From Variovorax dokdonensis (GTDB lineage: Bacteria; Pseudomonadota; Gammaproteobacteria; Burkholderiales; Burkholderiaceae_C): a DNA stretch of 64,000 bases. The position numbers and the translations under genes are program-made. The stretch covers positions 744,001-808,000 of the forward strand of contig NZ_JASZYV010000003.1 of assembly GCF_030316895.1 (NCBI RefSeq), in the 5' to 3' direction. The first letter of the stretch is position 1, and each line of letters begins with the position of its first letter. Below, piece by piece: positions 27,501-36,036 of this stretch. The notes under the pieces were generated by a model. It was not told where the DNA came from. It saw only the letters and a list, made by a program, of their open reading frames with translations, and made no database searches.

Positions 27501-29714
27501 ATGACCCAAGCCGCCGCAGCGAACCTGCCCGACGAAACCGCGCTCCAGGAACTGGAACGCAAGTACGACCCAGAGATGCGCTTTCGGCCGACGGTGCCGC
27601 CAGCCACCTGGATCATCGCGGCGCTCCTGCTGCTGCTTTCGCTGTTCCACTACTACACGGCGGGCTTTGGCCTGCTGCAGGAGATCACGCATCGGGGCGT
27701 GCACCTGGCCTTCGTGCTGGGGTTGATCTTCCTGGTGTTTCCCATGCGCAAGAAGATGCTGGAGGCGCCCGCGCGCTCCGGCATCCTTGCGCCGGGCGGC
27801 GTTCCACTCATCGACTGGCTGCTGGCGCTGGCCATTGCCGCCAGCGTGCTCTACATCCCGATCGTGTTCGACGATCTGGCGTTCCGGGTGGGCAACCCGA
27901 GCCTCACGGACGTGGTGTTCGGCTCCATCCTCATCGTCACGCTGCTGGAAGCCACGCGCCGCAGCATGGGCTGGCCGCTGCCGGTGATCGCCATCCTGTT
28001 CATGACCTACGCGCTGGCCGGTCCGGCGTTCCCCGGGCTGCTCAAGCATGCGGGCGCCAGCTGGTCGCAGCTGGTGAATCACCAGTACCTCACCAGCCAG
28101 GGCATCTATGGCGTGGCAGTGGGCGTGGTGGCGACCTACGTCTTTCACTTCGTGCTCTTCGGCGTGATGGCCACGCGCATCGGCCTGGGGCAACTGTTCC
28201 TCGACATCGCCTCCAGCGTGGCGGGGCGCTACGCGGGCGGGCCGGCCAAGGTGAGCGTCTTCGGCTCGGCGATGTTCGGCATGTTGTCGGGCTCGTCGGT
28301 GGCCAACGCGGTGACGGTGGGCTCGCTCACCATCCCGGCGATGATCCGCGTGGGCTATCGGCGCGAGTTTGCCGGCGCGGTGGAGGCAGCGTCTTCGACC
28401 GGCGGGCAGATCACGCCACCGGTGCTGGGCGCGGCAGCGTTCCTCATGATCGAGTTTCTCAACCTGCCCTACCAGACGATCATCGCGGCGGCGGTGGTGC
28501 CGGCCTTCATGCACTTCTTCGGCGTGTTCATGCAGGTCCACTTCGAGGCCAAGCGGCATGGTCTGCGGGGCCTGACCGATGAAGAGATGCCGCGCCTTCG
28601 CGCGTCGCTCGCCGAGCGCTGGCCAACACTCGTGCCGCTGGTGCTGCTGATCTGGATCCTGGTGAGCGGGCGCACGCCGTACCTGGCGGCCTTCGTCGGC
28701 ATCAGCTCCTGCATGATCGTCGGCCTGAGCCTGCGCACCACCGGCAACGTGGCGCTCAACTGGGCGGTGGCCGTGCTGGCGCACGTGGCGCTGGCGCTGC
28801 TGGCCTTTGTCGACTGGGGCCCGATGTCGATGCAGATCCGCATGGGGCTCTTCGTGGCCGCCGCCGTGCTGATGTGGGCCGCGCACCGCTTCGGCGGCAT
28901 GCAGGGGCGCATCGAATGGCCGGTGATTCCCGAGGCTTTCGCGACCGGGGCCAAGTACGCGCTGGCGGTAGGCGCCGCGGCGGCCACGGTGGGGCTGGTG
29001 ATCGGCGTCGTCACGCTCACGGGCGTGGGCTTCAAGGTGAGCTACATCATCACGAGCGCGGCGCAGACGCTGGCGCAAGCGGCCTCGGTGGTCGTGCCCG
29101 CCTGGCTCGCCAGCACGCAGGGCATGAGCCTGTTCGCGGCCCTGCTCATGACCGGCATGGTCTGCATCCTGATGGGCTGCGGCATTCCCACCACGGCCAA
29201 CTACATCATCATGGTCACGGTGGCCGCGCCCACGCTCGTGCAGATGGGCGTGGAGCCGCTGGTGGCGCACTTCTTCGTCTTCTACTACGGCGTGCTGGCC
29301 GACATCACGCCACCAGTGGCGCTGGCGGCCTATGCGGCGGCGGGCATGTCCGGCGGCGATCCGTTCAAGACCGGCAACACGGCGTTCCGGCTCGGCCTCG
29401 CCAAGGTGCTGGTGCCCTTCGTGTTCGTGTTCTCGCCCAGCCTGCTGCTGGTGGCCAAGGGCTTCACCTGGGGCGACTTCATCGTCACCTTTGCCGGCTG
29501 CGTGCTGGGCATCACCGCGCTTGCGGCGTCGCTCAGCGGCTATTTCCTGACGCAGATGAAGCGCTGGGAGCAGGTCCTGTTCGCGCTGGCCGCAGTGCTG
29601 CTGATCTTTCCGGGCCTGGTGCCGACGCTGGCCGGCGCCGCGCTGGCCGTGCCGGTGGTGGCGCGGCAATGGACAGCCTGGCGGGCCGCGCGAGCGTCGA
29701 TCGCCCTGGCGTAG
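27501..29714 (+). CDS. TRAP transporter fused permease (4TM/12TM)
   Basis: A 737-residue inner-membrane protein fusing the small (DctQ-like, about residues 35-190) and large (DctM-like) TRAP subunits, as is normal for TAXI systems. It has about 16-18 hydrophobic helices. Characteristic DctM segments include GSAMFGMLSGSSVANAVTVG and GGQITPPVLGAAAFLM in the first half and CGIPTTANYIIMV in the second. It works with the TAXI receptor upstream for Na+-driven uptake of a carboxylate or amino acid. Confidence 0.92.
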   Translation: MTQAAAANLPDETALQELERKYDPEMRFRPTVPPATWIIAALLLLLSLFHYYTAGFGLLQEITHRGVHLAFVLGLIFLVFPMRKKMLEAPARSGILAPGGVPLIDWLLALAIAASVLYIPIVFDDLAFRVGNPSLTDVVFGSILIVTLLEATRRSMGWPLPVIAILFMTYALAGPAFPGLLKHAGASWSQLVNHQYLTSQGIYGVAVGVVATYVFHFVLFGVMATRIGLGQLFLDIASSVAGRYAGGPAKVSVFGSAMFGMLSGSSVANAVTVGSLTIPAMIRVGYRREFAGAVEAASSTGGQITPPVLGAAAFLMIEFLNLPYQTIIAAAVVPAFMHFFGVFMQVHFEAKRHGLRGLTDEEMPRLRASLAERWPTLVPLVLLIWILVSGRTPYLAAFVGISSCMIVGLSLRTTGNVALNWAVAVLAHVALALLAFVDWGPMSMQIRMGLFVAAAVLMWAAHRFGGMQGRIEWPVIPEAFATGAKYALAVGAAAATVGLVIGVVTLTGVGFKVSYIITSAAQTLAQAASVVVPAWLASTQGMSLFAALLMTGMVCILMGCGIPTTANYIIMVTVAAPTLVQMGVEPLVAHFFVFYYGVLADITPPVALAAYAAAGMSGGDPFKTGNTAFRLGLAKVLVPFVFVFSPSLLLVAKGFTWGDFIVTFAGCVLGITALAASLSGYFLTQMKRWEQVLFALAAVLLIFPGLVPTLAGAALAVPVVARQWTAWRAARASIALA

Positions 29715-29721
29715 CCGCGCT

Positions 29722-30756
29722 TCAGGCCGCGTGGCGCTCGCGTGCGAGTGCCGCGCCCAGGCCGAGTGCCTGCAGCTTTGCCAGCGCCACTTCGCGGCTC
29801 ATCGGCGCGAGGCCACAGTTGGTGCAGGGCAGCAGGCGATCGGCGGGTACGTACTTCAGCGCTTCGCCGATGGTCTGCGCGACCTGCTCGGGCGTCTCGA
29901 TTTCTTCGCTGGCCACGTCGATCACGCCCACCATCACGTCCTTGCCGGCCAGCAGCTTCATCAGCTCGGGCGGCACGTGCGAATGAAAGCATTCCAGGCT
30001 CACCTGGTCGATACGGCTGGCCGCAAGGGCCGGGAACACCTGCTCGTACTGGCGCCACTGGTCGCCCAGCGTGGCCTTCCAGTCCGTGTTGGCCTTGATG
30101 CCGTAGCCATAGCAGATGTGGACCGCGGTGGTGCACGTCAGGCCCTGGGCGGCGCGCTCCAGCGCCTTGACGCCCCAGTCGGCGGCATCCTTCATGTAGA
30201 CATTGAAGGCCGGCTCGTCGAACTGGATGATGTCCACCCCATCGGCCTGCAGGGCCAGCGCTTCCTGGTTGAGCAGTTCGGCAAAGGCCATCGCCATCTT
30301 CACGCGATCGCCGTAGAAGCGGTCGGCGACGGTGTCGACGATGGTCATCGGACCAGGCAGCGTGAACTTGATCTTGCGGGTGGTGTGCGCACGCAGCAAC
30401 TGCGCCTCGGTCGCATGCACCCGGCCCTTGAGCCGGAGCGCCGACACCACTTGCGGGACCATCGCGTCATAGCGGTTGTCGCGGATGCCCATCTTCACCT
30501 TGTGCTCGAAGTCGATGCCCTCGACCTGCTCCAGAAAGCCGTGCACGAAATGCTGGCGCGACTGCTCGCCGTCGCCGATGACGTCGAGCCCGGCGTCTTC
30601 CTGGGCCTTGATCCACAGCAGCGTGGCGTCGGCCTTGGCCTGGGCCAGCTCGGCACCATCGGCCTTCCACTGAGGCCAGAGTTTCTGCGTCTCGGCCAGC
30701 CAGGCCGGCTTGGGCAGGCTGCCGGCAATGGTGGCGGAAAACAGGGGGCGGTCCAT
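29722..30756 (-). CDS. Core-MetE methionine synthase (MesD-like)
   Basis: A 344-residue, cobalamin-independent methionine synthase family protein that has only the catalytic C-terminal MetE barrel. Zinc ligands are visible in order: HICYGYG (His, Cys), SLECFHSH (Glu) and CTNCGLAP (Cys). DEPAFNVYM is the conserved MetE substrate segment. The N-terminus TIAGSLPKPAWL resembles the MesD group of short methionine synthases. MesD enzymes usually work with MesX (DUF1852), which is not visible nearby. GGAGA precedes the ATG; it is divergent from trxC. Confidence 0.82.
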   Translation of the reverse strand: MDRPLFSATIAGSLPKPAWLAETQKLWPQWKADGAELAQAKADATLLWIKAQEDAGLDVIGDGEQSRQHFVHGFLEQVEGIDFEHKVKMGIRDNRYDAMVPQVVSALRLKGRVHATEAQLLRAHTTRKIKFTLPGPMTIVDTVADRFYGDRVKMAMAFAELLNQEALALQADGVDIIQFDEPAFNVYMKDAADWGVKALERAAQGLTCTTAVHICYGYGIKANTDWKATLGDQWRQYEQVFPALAASRIDQVSLECFHSHVPPELMKLLAGKDVMVGVIDVASEEIETPEQVAQTIGEALKYVPADRLLPCTNCGLAPMSREVALAKLQALGLGAALARERHAA

Positions 30757-30872
30757 GCGTATCTCCTTCGGTGCGTTGGCGGGCGATGCTACGGCAAAGT
30801 CCAGGGCCGCACCTGCAAGGCTTGCGCAGAGGCCCCCTTGCATTCGGGCCCGAGCGGCCGCATCTGCGCCGC

Positions 30873-31313
30873 ATGACCACCGCCGAATCCATCCACGTCG
30901 TCTGCCCGCATTGCCACACCACCAACCGTGTGCGCACCGACCAGCTTGGCGCCGCGCCCGATTGCGGCCATTGCCATCGGCCGCTGTTCGCAGACCATTC
31001 GGTGGCGCTCGACACTGCGAGCTTCGACAAGCACCTTGCACGCAGCCAGTTGCCGCTGCTGGTCGACTTCTGGGCGCCATGGTGCGGCCCCTGCCGGCAG
31101 ATGGCACCGGGCTTCGAGCAAGCCGCCGCCCAGTTGGAACCGGGCATGCGCCTGGCCAAGGTGGACACCGAAGCGGTGCCCGCACTGGCCGCCCGCTACG
31201 GCATCCGCAGCATCCCCACCTTGATCCTGTTCAAGGGTGGCCGCGAGGTGGCGCGGCAGGCCGGCGCGATGGGCGCGGCGGACATCGTGCGTTGGGCGCG
31301 CGGGGCAGGCTGA
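30873..31313 (+). CDS. trxC: Thioredoxin 2
   Basis: A 146-residue TrxC with an N-terminal zinc-binding module (Cys11, Cys14, Cys30, Cys33 in two CxxC pairs) and a thioredoxin domain with active site WCGPC (Cys70, Cys73). The zinc module separates it from TrxA and links it to oxidative-stress responses in the cytoplasm. The start at 30873 is the ATG directly before the zinc module. Confidence 0.93.
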   Translation: MTTAESIHVVCPHCHTTNRVRTDQLGAAPDCGHCHRPLFADHSVALDTASFDKHLARSQLPLLVDFWAPWCGPCRQMAPGFEQAAAQLEPGMRLAKVDTEAVPALAARYGIRSIPTLILFKGGREVARQAGAMGAADIVRWARGAG

Positions 31314-31337
31314 TCCGGCCAGCCCGCCGCCCTTCCG

Positions 31338-33587
31338 TCACTGACCCAACGCCGCGGCAGTGAGCGCCGTGTTTCTGGGTGCCGACAGCACCGGACCCTG
31401 CGGCACGAGCGCGCCGGTGGCGTGGTCGATGGCGGCCATCTGCATGCCCTGGGTCGCCGTCAGCGCGTAGGCATAGCGGCCCGCGGGATCGATCTGCGCG
31501 GCCAGCAGAGGTTCGCCGAGTGCGTCCGTGTGGCTCGTTTCGTTCAGGGCGCCGCTGTTTGCATCGACCGTGAAGGTGCGCACGGCGCCATTGGCCATCA
31601 GCGCGTAGACGAATCGTCCGTTCGGATGCACCTTCAGGCCGACAGCGCTGCCCACGCTCAGGGGCATGCCCGATGCGGTCAGGCTGCCGTCACCCTGGTC
31701 GATGTCGAAGCTCTGCAGCTGGATGCGATCCTGGGTGCACGACGTCAGCCCGTCACCGGAGCCGCGACGCAGGATCCAGTCCGACACGCAGCCCTTGACG
31801 CCTTCGGTGTCGGTCGTGAGGGCATAGACCTTCCGCCCATCCGGATTGGCCGCCAGCGCAAGGACGAACGCATTCACGTTGGCGCTGGAGGTTGCGCCGG
31901 CCAGGCCGTCTTCACCGACCGGATGCACGCCGATGTACTTGCCGTTGTTGGCGACGTACATGTAGCGGCCGGTGGGATCGGCGGCATAGGCAATCGGTGC
32001 AACACCCACGTCGACGCGGGGCTTGGCGCTCAGCGTGCCGTCCTGGCCAATGGCCAACGCGGTCAATCGGCCCTGGTTGCCGCTGCCCTGGAACATGTCG
32101 ATCGCGTAGACGAATCGGCCCTTGGGGTCGAGCACCAGCGCGCTCGAGGTGGCACTGACACTGACCCTGGCGGGGCTGAGCGCCGTGGCAGCGCCGCTGG
32201 ACGCCACGGCGAACTGGTCGAGCTTGCCGCCAGCGCTGAGCACCCATGCGAACTTGCCGCTGTCGGCCACCGCCACACTGAGCGGAGCGAAATCGGTCGG
32301 GGCCGGGTCAGCAGCCGGTGCCGCGCCAGGAAGTCCGGTGACGGGGTCGATCGAATAGGCGGACAAGGCGCCCTTGAGCGAAATGCCCTGCGATGCCACA
32401 TGCATGAAGCTCGCAATTCGGCTCAGGCAATCCACCGTCACATCGGACACATCGGCATTCGTGATGCTGCCCGAGCCGTTGATCACCGAACAAGTCTGCG
32501 AGACCAGCGTCGGCTGGGTCTTCACCTTCACCGCGTAGCTGGTGCCGCTGGCCACGGGTGCGGTGAACATGTGGTCGCCATTGGCGGACACGGGCAGGTC
32601 GTCGCCGTCGTTGTTCTGAAGCACGAGGCCGACGCCGTCCAGACCGCTGACCTTCAGCTTCACGCTGTAGCTGTTGATCGAGCAGTTCACCGACACGTTG
32701 TTCACCGCGCCGGCGCCGATGGTGCCCGCGCCGTTGTTGACGGTGCAGGTCTGGCTGGGCGACGTCGGTTGCTGGGCCACCGTCACGGCGAACCCGGCGC
32801 CGCTGGCCACGGTCTGGCTGAAGGCGAAGTTGCCATTGCCGTTCACGGCGATGTCGTCGCCCGCGTTGTTCTGCAGCTTCAGGCCGCTACCCACGAGGCC
32901 GCTGACCGAGCCGCCCACCGCGAAGCTTTCGGTCGAGCAGACGATGTTCACATCGTCGATCGCGGCGTCCACCATGCGGCCACTACCCTTCGAGACGCTG
33001 CAGACCTGCGTCGGGTTCTGCGGCTGGCTCTTCACGGTGACGGCGTAGTTGGCGCCGCTGGCCACCGCATCGGCAAAGCGGAAGCTGCCGTCCGCAGGCA
33101 CGGTGACGTCGCCACCGCTGTTGTTCTGGATCACCAGGCCGCTGCCCTTCAGGCCCGACACCGATCCGCCGACAGCGAAACTGCGCGTCGCGCACACGAC
33201 CGCGACATTGCTCACGTCGGCATCGCCGATGCTGCCGCTGCCCATGTTGACCGTGCAAGTCTGGACCGGATCGGCCGGCTGCGTCTTGACGGTCACGGCA
33301 TAGGCCGCGCCCTGCTGCAAGCTCGCCGGGAACACGAAGCCGCCATCCGCGTTGACCGACAGATCGTCGCCGGCATTGTTCTGAAGCACCAAACCCTTGC
33401 CGGCCAGGCCGCTCACCGAACCGCCCACAGCGTGCCCGGCTGGCGTGTTGGACGGGGACTGCGACTGGGCTGGCGTAGAGGGTGTGGTCGTCGACCCTCC
33501 CGAGCCCCCGCTGCCGCCGCCACCACCGCCGCAGGCCGAAAGGCCGAGGAGGAGCGCAGAGGCTGCTGCCGTAGCCAGCAGGCGCAT
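31338..33587 (-). CDS. Lipoprotein with four tandem repeats and a beta-propeller
   Basis: A 749-residue predicted lipoprotein: signal peptide with lipobox LSAC at about residue 19, a Gly/Ser/Thr/Pro linker, four 85-residue repeats, then a C-terminal half resembling a lactonase-type beta-propeller (strands such as GKFAWVLSAGGKLDQFAV, GRFVYAIDM, GRYMYVANN). Each repeat has VSGL, LQNN, a Gly-Asp-Asp turn and two Cys. The start is uncertain: an in-frame ATG at 33653 adds 22 residues, and neither has a strong ribosome site, but the shorter form gives a normal signal peptide. Likely surface-exposed; the ligand is unknown. Confidence 0.7.
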   Translation of the reverse strand: MRLLATAAASALLLGLSACGGGGGGSGGSGGSTTTPSTPAQSQSPSNTPAGHAVGGSVSGLAGKGLVLQNNAGDDLSVNADGGFVFPASLQQGAAYAVTVKTQPADPVQTCTVNMGSGSIGDADVSNVAVVCATRSFAVGGSVSGLKGSGLVIQNNSGGDVTVPADGSFRFADAVASGANYAVTVKSQPQNPTQVCSVSKGSGRMVDAAIDDVNIVCSTESFAVGGSVSGLVGSGLKLQNNAGDDIAVNGNGNFAFSQTVASGAGFAVTVAQQPTSPSQTCTVNNGAGTIGAGAVNNVSVNCSINSYSVKLKVSGLDGVGLVLQNNDGDDLPVSANGDHMFTAPVASGTSYAVKVKTQPTLVSQTCSVINGSGSITNADVSDVTVDCLSRIASFMHVASQGISLKGALSAYSIDPVTGLPGAAPAADPAPTDFAPLSVAVADSGKFAWVLSAGGKLDQFAVASSGAATALSPARVSVSATSSALVLDPKGRFVYAIDMFQGSGNQGRLTALAIGQDGTLSAKPRVDVGVAPIAYAADPTGRYMYVANNGKYIGVHPVGEDGLAGATSSANVNAFVLALAANPDGRKVYALTTDTEGVKGCVSDWILRRGSGDGLTSCTQDRIQLQSFDIDQGDGSLTASGMPLSVGSAVGLKVHPNGRFVYALMANGAVRTFTVDANSGALNETSHTDALGEPLLAAQIDPAGRYAYALTATQGMQMAAIDHATGALVPQGPVLSAPRNTALTAAALGQ
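32415..33431 (-). repeat. Four in-frame 85-codon repeats
   Basis: Coding repeats of about 255 bases within the propeller lipoprotein. Shared features are a start AVGGSVSGL (diverged in copy 4), then GLxLQNNxGDD, an ASGxxYAV strand, QPxxPxQTC and a final VxC. The paired Cys in each repeat probably form a disulfide. Copy 4 has lost the AVGG start and joins the propeller. Confidence 0.8.
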
Positions 33588-33655
33588 CGAGGAATTGGTA
33601 TCGCGGGCAGAAGATTCGCCGGCGGCCAAAGGAAGTTTGACTGTTGTAATCATAT

Positions 33656-33670
33656 GTTACTCATAGTAAC
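33656..33670. promoter_or_regulatory. Inverted repeat GTTAC-N5-GTAAC
   Basis: A perfect 5-bp inverted repeat with a 5-base spacer in an unusually AT-rich patch just upstream of the propeller lipoprotein. On the lipoprotein strand the sequence TACTAT within it could be a -10 element. It may be an operator, but no regulator is known. Confidence 0.35.
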
Positions 33671-33854
33671 TAACGATTACACCCAAATGGTTTAGTGCAA
33701 ACCCCGGCGTGCGCGTCTAACGTGAGATGGCTGGCTAGGTTGAGAAAAACTTCTCACAGAAACTTGGGCAAAGGCCGCTTGCCGACGTTGTTCGTTGGCG
33801 ACAAGAGGATTTCAAGCTGCTCGCACGCGATCGCCGGCGCGACGGCGGGACCGA

Positions 33855-35081
33855 TCAGGCCACGCTGCGAAACGTGCGAGAGGGCCGCCAGGCTGGTCCG
33901 CCGCCCGTCTGCCCACTCTCGGCAAGGATTCGCGCCAGCAACTGCGGCAGCTCGAAGGCCGCGCGATTGTTCACCCGCGCCGTGGCCGCGCGGTGCTCGG
34001 GCAGATCGGCCAGCAGGCGCGCCACGGCCGGACGCAGCGCAGCGGCGCCGAAGCCCCGGCACACCACGCCCACGCCGCATTCCTGCACCCACTGGGCGTT
34101 GTAGCGCTCCTGCGGCAGCGTCGAGCGGTTGCACGAGACGATGACCGGCAAACGCATCTGCACCGCCTCGCTGATGCTCCCCGGCCCTGGCTTGCCGATG
34201 AAGAAATCCGCCAGGCGCATGTAGTGGGCCACGTCGGGGGTGAAGCCCAGCACCACACGCGGGGCACGCTGTCCGTGCGGCTGGCGCAGGGCCTGTGCCA
34301 GCCGCTCGTTGCGCCCGCAAGCCAGGATGAGTGCGGTATCCGGCAGATGACGCGCAATGTCGAGCATGGCCCGTGAGCCTTGTCCCCCGAACAGCACCAG
34401 GCCGGTCGGCTGCACCGGATCGAGCCCCAGCCGAACCCGCAGCGCCGCGCGTTCGTCCGCCGGCAGCGATGGCGCCTCATGGAACTCGGCGCGCAGCAGC
34501 ATGCCCGAGGCGGCATGCGCGTTGCGGTCGTCGTAGCCCGCCGCACGCGCCTGCGCCAACGCACGATCCGAACCGCACACGATGTGCTGAGCCAAGCCCG
34601 GCTCGATCCAGAAGTTCGGGGGATGGTCCGCCAGGTCGGTCAGCACCGTCACGTAGGGCACGCCGGGCAGGCTGGTCGCCAGCGACTCGCACAGCGCGCG
34701 GTTGAAATTGGGGATGAGCGAGACCACGAGATCAGGCTCGCGCCGCAGCCACGCCCGCTGCAACCTGCGCACCAGGGGCGTGTGGCCCCAGCGGATCAGC
34801 CCCTGCAGCAGCTTGAGTTCCTGCGCCAGCCCCACGGTCCAGCCGCGGGCCAGTCGCTGGTTGTAGAAGTCTTCTGGGTCCATCCCCGTCACGCGACGGA
34901 AGGCGCCACGCGGATCGAGCATCTCGCGCAGGTTCACCAGCCGCACGGTCCATGGAAGTCCCGCTCGCTCAATGGCCGCCTGCAAGGCCAATGCGGACGC
35001 GCGGTGGCCGCCGCCGGCATCGATGTAGACCAGATCGACCACCGTCGGATGACTGCGCGCCGCGGGCGTCGGCGACCTCAT
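33855..35081 (-). CDS. MGDG-synthase-like glycosyltransferase
   Basis: A 408-residue GT-B glycosyltransferase. The N-terminus VDLVYIDAGGGHRASALALQ matches the MGDG-synthase N-terminal domain (diacylglycerol-binding side); the C-terminal half carries the GT28-type nucleotide-sugar segment FFIGKPGPGSISEAVQMRLPVIV. There are no membrane spans; such enzymes attach to the inner membrane face. It starts 10 bases after plcP ends, so one transcript is expected. The likely reaction is transfer of a hexose (from UDP-sugar) to diacylglycerol. Sugar specificity cannot be read from sequence. Confidence 0.78.
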   Translation of the reverse strand: MRSPTPAARSHPTVVDLVYIDAGGGHRASALALQAAIERAGLPWTVRLVNLREMLDPRGAFRRVTGMDPEDFYNQRLARGWTVGLAQELKLLQGLIRWGHTPLVRRLQRAWLRREPDLVVSLIPNFNRALCESLATSLPGVPYVTVLTDLADHPPNFWIEPGLAQHIVCGSDRALAQARAAGYDDRNAHAASGMLLRAEFHEAPSLPADERAALRVRLGLDPVQPTGLVLFGGQGSRAMLDIARHLPDTALILACGRNERLAQALRQPHGQRAPRVVLGFTPDVAHYMRLADFFIGKPGPGSISEAVQMRLPVIVSCNRSTLPQERYNAQWVQECGVGVVCRGFGAAALRPAVARLLADLPEHRAATARVNNRAAFELPQLLARILAESGQTGGGPAWRPSRTFRSVA

Positions 35082-35091
35082 GCCGGAGCCT

Positions 35092-35961
35092 TCATGCCGG
35101 CGCCGTCTCGCCACGCGCGCGCACCGGCCTGGCTTTTCGCTGCGCGGGCAACTGGGATTCCCAGTGCAGGATCTCGAGCCGGCCATCGGCATGTTCGGCC
35201 AGTGCGGTCAGGCTTTCGACCCAGTCGCCGTCGTTGGCGTACAGCGTGCCCTCGATGTCGCGCAGTTCGGCCTGGTGAATGTGGCCGCACACGACGCCCT
35301 GCAGCCCGCGCTTGCGCGCCTCGCGCGCCACGGCGCTTTCGAAGTCGCTCACGTAGTTGACGGCCCGCTTGACCTTGCCCTTGAGGTAGCGCGACAGCGA
35401 CCAGTAAGGCAGACCGACGCGCGCGCGCAGCGAGTTCAAATGGCGGTTGAGCTTGAGCGTGAACTCGTAGAGCGAATCGCCCACATAGGCGAGCCACTTG
35501 GCGCACTGGATCACGCCATCGAACAGGTCGCCGTGGATGACCCAGAGCCGACGGCCGTCGGCCGTCTCGTGCACCCACTCGTCGGCCACTTCCACGCCGC
35601 CGAAGTTGTGGCCGAGATACTTGCGCGCGAACTCGTCATGGTTGCCAGGCACGAAGATCACGCGCGTGCCGTGCCGCGCCTTGCGCAGCAGCTTCTGGAT
35701 CACGTCGTTGTGTTCCTGCGGCCAGTACCACTGTCGGCGCAGTTGCCAGCCGTCGATGATGTCGCCGACCAGGAACAGCGTCTCGCACTCGGTGTGCTTC
35801 AGGAAGTCGAGCAACGCCCTTGCCTGGCAGCCCGGCGTGCCCAGGTGCAGGTCGGAGATCCACAGGGTGCGAAAGCGCTGCACGGGCCGCTGCGGCGGCT
35901 CTTCGCTGGCCTCACCCACCGGGTCCCGCCATGCGGCGAGAAATGCGTCGTCGCGTTGCAT
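35092..35961 (-). CDS. plcP: PlcP-type phospholipase C / LpxH-like phosphoesterase
   Basis: A 289-residue calcineurin-like metallophosphoesterase. Metal ligands are in ISDLHLG (Asp, His), VGDIIDGW (Asp), PGNHDEF (Asn, His), IHGDLFD (His) and GHIHQAE (His, His). The long segment around WYWPQEHNDVIQKLLRKAR and GLPYWSLSRYLK matches PlcP of rhizobia, which releases diacylglycerol from phospholipids under phosphate starvation; databases often label these proteins UDP-2,3-diacylglucosamine diphosphatase. The ATG at 35961 is preferred over TTG at 35997 because a Pho-box-like site ends 47 bases upstream. The glycosyltransferase follows directly. Confidence 0.8.
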   Translation of the reverse strand: MQRDDAFLAAWRDPVGEASEEPPQRPVQRFRTLWISDLHLGTPGCQARALLDFLKHTECETLFLVGDIIDGWQLRRQWYWPQEHNDVIQKLLRKARHGTRVIFVPGNHDEFARKYLGHNFGGVEVADEWVHETADGRRLWVIHGDLFDGVIQCAKWLAYVGDSLYEFTLKLNRHLNSLRARVGLPYWSLSRYLKGKVKRAVNYVSDFESAVAREARKRGLQGVVCGHIHQAELRDIEGTLYANDGDWVESLTALAEHADGRLEILHWESQLPAQRKARPVRARGETAPA

Positions 35962-36007
35962 GGAGGCGAATGGTTGTCGCGTTCGATGTCGCGGCAATGT
36001 CCAAGCA

Positions 36008-36025
36008 GTGAACGCACCATGACAG
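36008..36025 (-). promoter_or_regulatory. Candidate PhoB box upstream of plcP
   Basis: On the reverse strand the 18 bases read CTGTCAT-GGTG-CGTTCAC. The two 7-base half-sites match the Pho box half-sites CTGTCAT and CTGTCAC at 7/7 and 5/7. It is in the short gap between corA and plcP, correctly oriented to drive plcP and the glycosyltransferase. Confidence 0.55.
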
Positions 36026-36036
36026 CCCGGCTTCGG

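Noticed and set aside
27429..29669. 746-codon reverse ORF antisense to the TRAP permease
   Set aside because: His/Arg-rich antisense translation; the forward frame is a clear fused TRAP permease.
33741..33756. TGAGAA-AAAC-TTCTCA inverted repeat as terminator of the glycosyltransferase
   Set aside because: No T-run on the relevant strand and only 6 bp; more probably chance or a minor structure.
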